A stretch of DNA of 14,307 bases from positions 15,559-29,865 of the forward strand of contig DDZY01000022.1 of the NCBI GenBank assembly GCA_002346525.1, written 5' to 3'. The DNA is from Proteobacteria bacterium UBA2996. Its GTDB lineage: Bacteria > Pseudomonadota > Gammaproteobacteria > Arenicellales > UBA868. This document shows positions 6,253 to 13,863 of the stretch, piece by piece (the first letter of the stretch is position 1; each line of letters starts with the position of its first letter). A program made the translations under genes and the position numbers. The notes beneath the pieces are model-generated. The model saw nothing but the letters and a program-made list of their open reading frames with translations, was not told the DNA's origin and did no database searches.

Positions 6253-7991
6253 CAGGCATTTTGTGGCGCTACCGAAAGCCACCAATCATCTGCCCAGGGC
6301 TCATCGAGTTCGCTCATCAACGGAGCACCCTGAAACATCGTGATTCTCGTCCACAAAGATGATTTTGGATCGAATTTTGCCGCGCCAAAAAAAGAAAGCT
6401 TGAAACGCAGGATATTAAGCGGAGAGCAGCCTTCAGCGATCAGGTTATCGCGGATCTCGCCATAAGGATATCGCCCGAGAACCTGGGCCCGGCGCGCGAG
6501 GTGGCGGTATTCGGGGTGCTCCTGAAGGAACACTCTCAGGCTCTGGTCTGGGTCTGAACTCCGGAGCGTGTCACGAAACGCGGCCATATCTCTCGCGATC
6601 GCGACTGGCATCTCCTGATCAGCTCCCGGTTCTTCAGCCCTGCGGCCAAATCTGGGTTCAAGCTTGTTTTCAGAGACATACCAAAAATGGGCATTCTGCG
6701 CATCTGCTGATAAATCAAAGTCGTCCGTCCAGCCATACTGGCCGTCCAATCTCTCCAGCGTCGCCCTCACCGTTTCTGTAACGTGGAGCGGCTCCGGATC
6801 ATGGGCATGGAACATCTCATCGAGGCCCTCTGCCGCCTCCGGGTAGATCTCAATAAGCAGCGCGCACAACAATTCCTGGCCATCCAAGTCGAAACTGGCC
6901 TCAGCATGCCGAAAGAGTGCATCCCACAATTGCCCAGCGCGCTGTCCTGCATCTGCACGCTCAAGCCAATGCCGGATTTGGAGAAGATCCTGCAGTAATT
7001 CCTGGTTGCGCTGTTGATAGTCTGCGTCCGAGGTCTGCCACTCGCATACGTGCTGGTAAGCCCGTTGCTGAAGCTCAAGGGCACGCTTTACATCGTTCAG
7101 CGAAATATCTTCCATCGACCGGACCCTTGCGAGAGCGCTCTCGCGGGCATGGAACCAATGATGCAAGAGTTCGGGGTGGCTCACAACAAAGGGCGCCATA
7201 CCCAGGCCTGTTGCATTGCCTATACCCAGAGATCTTTTCAAACTGGGTGCCAACACAGCCGGTGCTCCCCCTGCACGACAAGAAGCAATATGCTCGAGTT
7301 GGTCGAAAGTAAACTGTCGGATCAGAAATACCGTCAACATCTCGGCCTGGAAAGAATTCTGCGTCTCCTCGCGCGACGCAATCCGGGAGCGGTCACTGAT
7401 TCCAAACTTGCCATTACCGTACACGGCCGTTGTCCGCATTAAATAGCCCACTTCATTAAGCCTAGTCGGCTCGGGCTGCTCTCCCCGAGCAAGACAGTCA
7501 CATACATACTCAAAAAGGCGCAGGCTGCGGTTGGCGCGGGAGATGACTAGGTCTGTCGCCTCGAAACGTCCTGCTTCCTGCAGAGGCGCCTGTGCCCTGA
7601 GTCGATCAATATCCGCTTGCGAGGGTATCCCGTCAAACAGGACAAACGCCGCGTCCCAGGCCGAAGCGATGACGCGGTCGGTCCTGTCTTCATCTGCCAG
7701 AGGGTTAGCGAATGCGATCAGGGAATAGGCCCGATCAGGAAGTTGCGCGGTATACACGGCCGTTCCATAGCCATTCTCGTCAAGCTCAAAGTTCCCCCGC
7801 TTCATCTGCCAACTCTCGCGGGACATCCGACGCAGCAACAACCGCATAAAACTGAGACGAGTCGGAAATGCAGCGCCCATCCGGTCCAGTTTACATACCC
7901 GCTCTGGCGGTCGGAGCCCCGTAAGGTCGCCCGACTTGCTCAGATAAGGTTTATCCGCGGTCGGGTTTAGTTGATTCGGTGCGACCGACAT
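6252..7991 (-). CDS. Large uncharacterised cytoplasmic protein (579 aa)
   Basis: I do not recognise the family with certainty. The 579-residue protein has no signal peptide, no membrane segment and no P-loop, zinc-finger or other standard motif. A basic N-terminal stretch (KLDRMGAAFPTRLSFMRLLL divided over residues 34-53) looks conserved in character and could mark the true domain start. The middle (about 300-420) is strongly helical, rich in Glu, Gln, Leu and Arg. The C terminus is rich in Trp and acidic residues (DEPWADDWWLSV). Several Cys and His residues are scattered without a metal-site spacing. The ATG at 7991 has only a weak GAGAGA upstream; an alternative start is M38. It is 82 bases after the M19 gene and overlaps the DUF3726 gene, so it belongs to this operon. 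Similar proteins may be annotated as hypothetical next to DUF3726 genes, which I recall only vaguely. Confidence 0.85.
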   Translation of the reverse strand: MSVAPNQLNPTADKPYLSKSGDLTGLRPPERVCKLDRMGAAFPTRLSFMRLLLRRMSRESWQMKRGNFELDENGYGTAVYTAQLPDRAYSLIAFANPLADEDRTDRVIASAWDAAFVLFDGIPSQADIDRLRAQAPLQEAGRFEATDLVISRANRSLRLFEYVCDCLARGEQPEPTRLNEVGYLMRTTAVYGNGKFGISDRSRIASREETQNSFQAEMLTVFLIRQFTFDQLEHIASCRAGGAPAVLAPSLKRSLGIGNATGLGMAPFVVSHPELLHHWFHARESALARVRSMEDISLNDVKRALELQQRAYQHVCEWQTSDADYQQRNQELLQDLLQIRHWLERADAGQRAGQLWDALFRHAEASFDLDGQELLCALLIEIYPEAAEGLDEMFHAHDPEPLHVTETVRATLERLDGQYGWTDDFDLSADAQNAHFWYVSENKLEPRFGRRAEEPGADQEMPVAIARDMAAFRDTLRSSDPDQSLRVFLQEHPEYRHLARRAQVLGRYPYGEIRDNLIAEGCSPLNILRFKLSFFGAAKFDPKSSLWTRITMFQGAPLMSELDEPWADDWWLSVAPQNA

Positions 7992-8016
7992 CTCAGTGCT
8001 GTCTCTCTTTTTATGC

Positions 8017-8045
8017 CGATTAGATTAATTGCTTCTAGCTGACAA
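8017..8045 (-). promoter_or_regulatory. Weak candidate internal promoter before the 579-residue gene
   Basis: In the 82-base gap on the minus strand, TTGTCA (8045-8040) is a fair -35 box. A -10 box is either TCTAAT (8024-8019), with a short 15-base spacer, or TAATCG (8022-8017), with a 17-base spacer but a poor match. It could give separate expression of the last three genes. Confidence 0.25.
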
Positions 8046-8073
8046 CTCTTGACTCAGGACAATAGTCCGGCGC

Positions 8074-9075
8074 TCAAGCCGCAACAAACGATTGCTCAAA
8101 AAAACGCAGCCAATTATTCCCCATCACCGCGGCAACCGATTGATCATCAAATCCGACTTTCTCAAGGCCTGCCGCAATATTCGGGAAGTCACGACTATCC
8201 CTGAACCAGGGAGGCTGTGCCGGAAACCCGGGCTTGTCTGCCGAACCCTCACCAAAATCGCGCTCAGTGGTCCAGCGACCGTTTCGCATCCACTCGACAA
8301 CGCTGTCAGGCTGATCCTGACAAAGATCCGATCCGATACCCAGATGGTCAATCCCAAACTGATCTGCGGCCCTGGCGACCATTTCGCAGAAGCTCTGCAA
8401 GTTGCAGCCACTGCCTTCGTGCAAGTGGTGCGGATAAAGTGAAAACCCGATCATTCCGCCTGTTTCCGACAATCCTCGAATGACCTCATCCGACTTGTTG
8501 CGCAGTGCCGGATGCCAGAAAGAGGGATTGGCATGAGTGATGGCAATAGGCCGAGAGGACGCTTCGATGGCCTCAAGCGTTGAGCGCTCGGCGGAATGAC
8601 TCATGTCTATCACGAGCCCCACTCGATTCATCTCCGCGATGACCTGTTTGCCCATACGGGTGATACCGGGATCATCGGACTCATAACAGCCCGTGGCAAG
8701 CAATGACTGGTTGTTATAGGAAAGCTGCATGAAACGGGCGCCCAACTGATGGCAGACCTCAACCAATCCGACGTCTGCTTCAATCGGCGAGCAGTTCTGG
8801 AAACCGAAGAAGATCGCGGTGCGGTTCGATTGCCGCGCGGCCAGAACATCCTCGGCAAAGCGGCCTGGCATAATCAGGTCACTGTAGTCGAGAAATCGGC
8901 GGTTCCAGTCCGCCACATTGGCGGCTGTCGCGCGAAAGTCCTCGTGATAGCAGATTGTTACATGGACTGCATCCAGCGCCCCCTCGCGCATCTGCGAGAA
9001 GATCTTTCTCGACCAGTTGCAGTACTGCAAGCAGTCGACTCTCGCGTCTATCAGCGCCGCATTGTTATCAGACAT
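8074..9075 (-). CDS. M19 (renal/membrane dipeptidase)-like hydrolase, atypical metal site
   Basis: The open frame runs from a TTG at 9096 (340 residues), but the ATG at 9075, one base after the upstream stop (TGACATG), is the likelier start and leaves 333 residues. Numbering here is from the TTG. M19 features are the FGFQNCSPIE strand with bridging E106, the DMSH (H167) and THANPSF (H188) zinc ligands, RN-KSDE (R199) and GIGSDL (D257). The normal N-terminal HxD zinc motif is absent: D17-A-R19-V-D21 stands where DGHND is expected, so one zinc site may be lost or altered. It ends in the helical VMGNNWLRFFE typical of the family. M19 enzymes hydrolyse dipeptides and some N-acyl-D-amino acids. 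There is no signal peptide, so it acts in the cytoplasm despite the family name. It is translationally linked to the M24 gene. Confidence 0.87.
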   Translation of the reverse strand: MSDNNAALIDARVDCLQYCNWSRKIFSQMREGALDAVHVTICYHEDFRATAANVADWNRRFLDYSDLIMPGRFAEDVLAARQSNRTAIFFGFQNCSPIEADVGLVEVCHQLGARFMQLSYNNQSLLATGCYESDDPGITRMGKQVIAEMNRVGLVIDMSHSAERSTLEAIEASSRPIAITHANPSFWHPALRNKSDEVIRGLSETGGMIGFSLYPHHLHEGSGCNLQSFCEMVARAADQFGIDHLGIGSDLCQDQPDSVVEWMRNGRWTTERDFGEGSADKPGFPAQPPWFRDSRDFPNIAAGLEKVGFDDQSVAAVMGNNWLRFFEQSFVAA

Positions 9076-9076
9076 G

Positions 9077-10321
9077 TCATAACCAATCGGTTTCAAAAGG
9101 CAGGCTGGACATCCGCTCTACCCCAGACTCGGTGATGATAACCTGCTCTTCCAACTTGACGCCTTCACGCCCACCCTCAACACCGATAAAGGACTCTACG
9201 CAGATCACCATACCCGGACTGAGCACACCCTCGTATCCCTTGGCTGCCAGGTCCACCTCATGTTTGATACTGGGATATTCGTCTGCCAACCCGACGCCAT
9301 GCATCAGCGAGGGGTATCGGTTCGAAAGAAACTCTTGGGGGATTTTCCAGCAACGCTCCGACACTTCATGGAGTGTGAGGCCGGAACGCAAAACCCCGAT
9401 ATTCGTCTCGATCTGCTCATAAGCTGCCGAATAAAGACGGCGCTGCTCATCGCTCGGGCGGTCCCCGCACAACCAGGATCGGGAAATGTCTGAGCAGTAA
9501 CCATAGGGTCCGATCAAGTCCGTATCAAAGCTCACCAAATTGCCTTTCTCAATCGGGCGCATGGAGCATTCGCGAAACCAGGGATTAGTTCGCGGACCCG
9601 ACGACAGAAGACGAGTTTCGACCCACTCGCCGCCCATGCGGATGTTCGTCTCATGCATTTTGGCCCATAACGCATTTTCAGTAATGCCTGGTTCCAGTGC
9701 TTCACGCATGGAATCACAGGCCGCCTCACAAGCATCCATCGAGACCTGCATCAGTGCCAGTTCATCCTGGGACTTAACGGCCCGCGCCCGCTCAGCTATG
9801 CCTTCGCCTTCAGCCAAAACCAGGCCTCTCTCACGAAGCGCATCACAGGCCGTAAATGAGAGTCGATCGATACCCAGACGCCGGTCATCGCCTCCATAAG
9901 TACGCATCAAGTCATCGATTTCGTCTGCGAATTTACGGGCACGGGCCTCACAATGAGAGCCGGCGGAAAAGAAGTAGAAAGACGGCATCACCCGGTACTC
10001 ATCCACCCCCGGCAGGTCCTGAGCCAAGTGTGGATGATTGGCATAGTCGTAGAGCACCACGGGACCTTCCAGCGCAACGAACACGCAACGGGTTTCATAG
10101 TGTGAACACCAGACCTGCATGTTCGTCGCGTCAGTTGCGTACCGCGTATTGATCTGGTCAAAAAGGAGCAGTCCGGCAACTCCCGTTTTTGCCATCTCCT
10201 CCCGAAGACGGGTGAGCCTGTATAGACGGACTCCGTCGAGATCCACTGGAGGATCACTGAACTCCATTGCGCCGTGCTGACGGGCAGCGCCTGATCTGCT
10301 ACGGACTGATTCGATAGGCAT
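9077..10321 (-). CDS. DddP-like M24 family metalloenzyme (putative DMSP lyase or related hydrolase)
   Basis: A 414-residue pita-bread-fold protein: N-terminal creatinase-like domain (about 25-180, with LLLFDQINTRYATDATN), then the M24 catalytic domain. Metal ligands by motif are D266 and D268 (FDTDLIG), D278 (CSDISR), H341 (MHGVGL), E376 (CVESFIG) and E391 (KLEEQV). After H341 the sequence reads GVGLADEYP: the second histidine of Xaa-Pro peptidases (HGxGxxxHE) is missing and D347 stands where DddP has its catalytic Asp; the Tyr five residues before H341 (Y336) is also kept. The block ETRLLSSGPRTNPWF (235-249) is likewise very DddP-like. DddP cleaves dimethylsulfoniopropionate to dimethylsulfide and acrylate in the cytoplasm. 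The protein is about 30 residues shorter at the N terminus than typical DddP. An alternative start is M19 (10267); neither has a good Shine-Dalgarno. Relatives with other substrates exist, so function is not proven. Confidence 0.85.
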   Translation of the reverse strand: MPIESVRSRSGAARQHGAMEFSDPPVDLDGVRLYRLTRLREEMAKTGVAGLLLFDQINTRYATDATNMQVWCSHYETRCVFVALEGPVVLYDYANHPHLAQDLPGVDEYRVMPSFYFFSAGSHCEARARKFADEIDDLMRTYGGDDRRLGIDRLSFTACDALRERGLVLAEGEGIAERARAVKSQDELALMQVSMDACEAACDSMREALEPGITENALWAKMHETNIRMGGEWVETRLLSSGPRTNPWFRECSMRPIEKGNLVSFDTDLIGPYGYCSDISRSWLCGDRPSDEQRRLYSAAYEQIETNIGVLRSGLTLHEVSERCWKIPQEFLSNRYPSLMHGVGLADEYPSIKHEVDLAAKGYEGVLSPGMVICVESFIGVEGGREGVKLEEQVIITESGVERMSSLPFETDWL

Positions 10322-10690
10322 GGTTATTAAATCGCAAAAATACCGGGGCGCGGCTCACCAGCCGTCGTGACAACCTATCTTACGCAATCCCGCAACGCAC
10401 GACGCGGCCTAAAATGTACCCCGGACGACAGTCGCCAATTCAGATCTCAGCCCTAATTGGGCGTTGTGGCCTGTCTGGTAGCGCATCGCCCCATAGGCGC
10501 AAAACTCCAGCGATTTTGACTAATTAAGGCTAAGTCAGTCCCAGGCCGCTGTTTCGCAGTGGAAAGCGCAAGCGCCAATATTCGATCGGGCCAGCGAAAA
10601 GTACTCAATAACCGGTATTTCATTATCGAAGGAAAATCTTCTTGTTCTTCGCCGCGTTAGGCTGCCGATTTCGGGGATTCGCTTCTTCCA
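10322..10690. other. Intergenic region of 369 bases upstream of the M24 operon
   Basis: No convincing gene on either strand. It separates the end of ybbP from the start of the M24 row, both on the minus strand, so it should hold a ybbP terminator and the operon promoter. I see no hairpin followed by a U run. No minus-strand -35/-10 pair is good enough to call. Small symmetries present are CGGCT-CACC-AGCCG at 10351-10364 and the dyad listed separately. Confidence 0.7.
10435..10460. repeat. Inverted repeat CCAATT-N14-AATTGG, possible operator
   Basis: CCAATT at 10435-10440 and AATTGG at 10455-10460 form a perfect 6-base dyad with a 14-base centre, extended by CG/CG outside a one-base offset. 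It lies about 115 bases upstream of the M24 start, where a regulator of the operon could bind. It may also be chance. Confidence 0.3.
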
Positions 10691-13186
10691 TCAGGGAGAA
10701 CGAAGCGTCGCCTGGGGTGGAGTCGTCAGCGCGGTCCGCACGCCGGAACGGCTGACCGCCCAGACCAGCACCAGACTCAGCAGTATCGAAATGGCGATCA
10801 CAGAGAGTTGCGGGACATATTCAAGCTCAAGCACCCTGGTAGCCAATAGCCAACCAGTCAGGGTCGCAGCCCCCGCCGCGATGACCCCTGCAACCAGACC
10901 GATGACCGCAAATTCGGTGTTCAACGCGCGCATCAGGCGGGAGCGATCGCATCCAAGCACCTTCAGCACCGCGGCCTCACGCACCCGAGCGTCATGACTG
11001 GATTGCATAACTGCAAACAACACCGCCGCCCCCGCGGCAAGTGTGAACCCAAAGACCAGGTTCAGCGCCACGCCAACGATTTCCATCAGGTGCCGAACCT
11101 GTCGCAGGATCGCTCCTATATCAATGATGTTCACCGTCGGGAACTGTCGACTCAATTCCACAAGGACATCCTGTTGTTCTTCCTCAAGACGAGCCGAGCT
11201 CAAAAAACTGTGTGGTGCATCCTCAAAAACGCCTGGTGGAAAAAGCACGAAAAAATTTGGATTGAAGCTTTCCCACTGAACTCTTCGCAGATTTGCGATT
11301 CTGGCATCAATCGTTTCTGAACCCACCCGGACACCGATTCGATCTCCCACCTTTACCCTCAACGGCTCCGCCCAGCTCTCAGCCAGCGAAACAACGGGTT
11401 CTGACGTCCCGGGCTGCCACCAGTCTCCTGCGATGAGTGTGTTGTCGCGGGGCATCTCCTTGGCCCACGAAAAATTAAGATTGCCCTCGATCCGGGACGT
11501 GGTACGCGGATCGGGATACGCCTCCGCGGTCGGTACCTGGCCATTTATCGTGACAAGGCGCCCAGTAGCCATCGGAATAAAGTCCAGGCTCTGATTCAGG
11601 TTCTCCTGAAAAAACTGCGCTATCCTCTTTTGCTCATAATCCTGCACATTCGCGAGGAAAAAATTTGGAGATCCGGGGGGCACCCGAGATTCCCAGCTGT
11701 CGAATAATTGTCCACGCACCAGCGACAGCGTCACCAGCACGGTGAGCCCCAATCCCATCGCCGCAATCTGAAAAGTCGTCGAGACCGGATCCCGATATAG
11801 CCGACCCAGCCCAAAACGCCAGGATACGCCCACGCCTCGCGCGCTGCGCTTTAATAGTCTGATCAGCCCGAAGCTGACCCCCATCATCACCAGGAGCGCA
11901 CAAACAATACCTGCCAATACATAGAACACCAACCGACTTTGTCCGGATTGCTGAACAGCAAGCAGGATCAATACCAGGGTTGGCGCTAAATACCACAGCG
12001 CATCTGAGATCAACGGCCTTTGGATCTCAGTCCTTCGGAGCACCTCCATCGGAGCGACTCTCAACAATCGGGCCAATTGCGGCCCTGAAAAGCCGATCAG
12101 CAGCACAAGGCCCAGAATGAGACTGACCATGACCGCACCAACGCCGGCTTTCCCTACGCCAAGCGAGAACACTTCACCCAAAAGACGGGTCATCAGCTCC
12201 TGAGCACCAAAACCCAACGCGGCTCCGAAAAACCCCCACACCACTCCCATCATCACAAGAGTCTGAATATGTATCAGCAGGACCGTTGGCCCGGTCGCTC
12301 CGAAGCAGCGTAGCAACGCGGCATGACGACGACGTCTGTCGACATACCGCCTGGAGGCAACCAGGATCGCGATCCCCGCGATAAACAAGGTGCCCAGTGA
12401 CGCCAGCCCAATAAATTCCGTGGATGCACCCACCGTGGCCCCAACCTGCTGTTGGGCGGATTCCAAATCAACGATTCGGATTCCCTCGAACGCGTGCGCG
12501 TCCAGAAAGTCCCGGAAGCGGAGCACCTCATTCACAGGACCGGCTGCGAGAAGCGCGTGGGTCGCGCGACTGGACGGCCCCAGTAGTCCGGAGGCTTCTA
12601 CATCCAACTGATGCGCCAAAATCCTTGGGCTAAAACTAAAAAATTGACCGCCCCGGTCAGGTTCATACTCCAAAACGGCTTCGAGATTCACTGAGACCTC
12701 CCCAATATCCAGGCGGTCGCCGAGGCGCAGCCCCAGGGTCGTGAGAAGCCGTTTATCTACCCAGGCGTGGCCACGATCCGGTCCGTACGCGGCGCGGGTC
12801 ATCTCGGCTCGATCAGACTCTCCCCGTAGACCCAGGGTTCCCCGAAGCGGATACTCGGGGGTGACGCCCTTTATCGATGCGAGCAGAGTCTGGCCGTCAA
12901 TAAAAAGCACCGTTGGGAAAACTACCGTCCTGGCGGTAGAGAGCCCCGCGGATCTGGCTTTTGTCTCAATCTCGTCTGGGACTCGTGCCCTCGCTGTCAT
13001 CTTTATGTCTGAAGCGATTACTTCCCCTGCTCCTCGCTGAAGGCTGTTCTCTACCCGATCCGAAAAACTGCCCACGGCGCTGACTGCCGCGACGGCCGTC
13101 AGAAGCGCACCCCCCAAAGCAAGCATCTCACCCGAACGCCAGTCACGCCAGAACTGACGGGTACCATGACGCAGGGAGAATCTCAT
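10691..13186 (-). CDS. ybbP: YbbP-like ABC transporter permease, FtsX family
   Basis: An 831-residue inner-membrane protein, close to the roughly 800 of E. coli YbbP. One membrane segment at residues about 21-41 is followed by a large periplasmic domain (about 45-255), a first FtsX-type block of membrane segments (about 258-390) with the typical DRRRRHAALLRCFGAT cytoplasmic stretch (282-297), two or more further segments (about 395-450), a segment near 470-490 that begins with the GLGRLYRDP pattern, a second periplasmic domain (about 495-695) and a final FtsX block (about 700-820) with REAAVLKVLGCDRSR. The duplicated FtsX layout matches YbbP/COG3127 rather than LolC/E or MacB. Its ATG overlaps the ybbA stop as ATGA, so the two are made together. 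The role is poorly defined; such mechanotransmission-type transporters usually handle lipids or lipoproteins rather than small solutes. Confidence 0.93.
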   Translation of the reverse strand: MRFSLRHGTRQFWRDWRSGEMLALGGALLTAVAAVSAVGSFSDRVENSLQRGAGEVIASDIKMTARARVPDEIETKARSAGLSTARTVVFPTVLFIDGQTLLASIKGVTPEYPLRGTLGLRGESDRAEMTRAAYGPDRGHAWVDKRLLTTLGLRLGDRLDIGEVSVNLEAVLEYEPDRGGQFFSFSPRILAHQLDVEASGLLGPSSRATHALLAAGPVNEVLRFRDFLDAHAFEGIRIVDLESAQQQVGATVGASTEFIGLASLGTLFIAGIAILVASRRYVDRRRRHAALLRCFGATGPTVLLIHIQTLVMMGVVWGFFGAALGFGAQELMTRLLGEVFSLGVGKAGVGAVMVSLILGLVLLIGFSGPQLARLLRVAPMEVLRRTEIQRPLISDALWYLAPTLVLILLAVQQSGQSRLVFYVLAGIVCALLVMMGVSFGLIRLLKRSARGVGVSWRFGLGRLYRDPVSTTFQIAAMGLGLTVLVTLSLVRGQLFDSWESRVPPGSPNFFLANVQDYEQKRIAQFFQENLNQSLDFIPMATGRLVTINGQVPTAEAYPDPRTTSRIEGNLNFSWAKEMPRDNTLIAGDWWQPGTSEPVVSLAESWAEPLRVKVGDRIGVRVGSETIDARIANLRRVQWESFNPNFFVLFPPGVFEDAPHSFLSSARLEEEQQDVLVELSRQFPTVNIIDIGAILRQVRHLMEIVGVALNLVFGFTLAAGAAVLFAVMQSSHDARVREAAVLKVLGCDRSRLMRALNTEFAVIGLVAGVIAAGAATLTGWLLATRVLELEYVPQLSVIAISILLSLVLVWAVSRSGVRTALTTPPQATLRSP

Positions 13187-13863
13187 TGACGGGCTCCGCT
13201 GACCCGCCCTTTCTCGAGACGGAGATGCTGGTCGCAGCGCTGGGCCAGGGCCATGTCGTGAGTTACCAGTACCAAAGCCGCCTGACGGGTACTGCAGAGC
13301 GAGAACAACAACTCCGCCACCTGATCGGAGGCGGCATCGTCCAGGTTTCCAGTGGGTTCATCTGCAAAAAGAATCTGGGGCTCGATGGCGAAGGCGCGGG
13401 AAATGGCGACACGTTGTTGTTCGCCTCCTGACAGTTGCTTGGGATAGTGGTCACATCGGTCTGACAGTCCAACCCGATCCAGCCAGTCAGCTGCTTTGTC
13501 CCGTGGGGCATCATCTCCCGCCAATTCCAGTGGCAACATGACATTCTCGAGCGCCGTCAGCGTATCTACCAGATAAAATGACTGGAATACAAAACCGACG
13601 CGTCCCGCTCTCAGTCGCGCCCGACCGTCTTCATCCAGCACACCGAGATCACTCCCCGCGAGGATAATCTCGCCCTCACTGGGCTGATCCAGGCCGGCCA
13701 AAAGGGCAATCAGCGTTGATTTGCCTGAGCCGGAGGGGCCCGTCACTGCCAAAGCCTCGCCTGGGACGACCTTTAGTGAGACGTCATTTAAAATCGTGAG
13801 CGTTCCTGCCGGACCTTCAACCCGCCGAGACACATTGTTGGCCTCCAAGACAAACTTTTCCAC
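13183..13863 (-). CDS. ybbA: YbbA-like ABC transporter ATPase (LolD/MacB type)
   Basis: I choose the GTG at 13863 (226 residues; E. coli YbbA is about the same) because AAGGAG (13879-13874) lies 10 bases before it and the protein then starts VEKFVLEANNVS as family members do; a longer frame back to 13947 adds 28 low-complexity residues. Motifs from the GTG: Walker A GPSGSGKST (42-50), Q-loop FQSFYL (Q94), signature LSGGEQQR (144-151), Walker B ILFADEP (164-170) with catalytic E169, and the H-loop THD (H202). It should power the YbbP permease from the cytoplasmic face. It lies head to head with tesA, an arrangement conserved in many gammaproteobacteria, and its 5' end overlaps the tesA signal-peptide region on the other strand. 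Confidence 0.94.
   Translation of the reverse strand: MEKFVLEANNVSRRVEGPAGTLTILNDVSLKVVPGEALAVTGPSGSGKSTLIALLAGLDQPSEGEIILAGSDLGVLDEDGRARLRAGRVGFVFQSFYLVDTLTALENVMLPLELAGDDAPRDKAADWLDRVGLSDRCDHYPKQLSGGEQQRVAISRAFAIEPQILFADEPTGNLDDAASDQVAELLFSLCSTRQAALVLVTHDMALAQRCDQHLRLEKGRVSGARQ

Noticed and set aside
6253..6285. Longer N terminus of the DUF3726 protein
   Set aside because: It lies wholly inside the preceding gene; the ATG at 6252 overlapping the stop as TGATG fits both the family N terminus and coupled translation.
6917..7312. Plus-strand open frames inside the 579-residue gene
   Set aside because: Although that gene has no known family, its frame is the only one that is continuous, coupled to its neighbours and free of shadow-like composition.
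9077..10321. Reading the M24 protein as a plain Xaa-Pro aminopeptidase, creatinase or ectoine hydrolase
   Set aside because: The HGxGxxxHE motif of those enzymes is replaced by HGVGLADEYP, and the extra D-x-D pair and ETRLLSSGPRTNPWF block fit DddP better.
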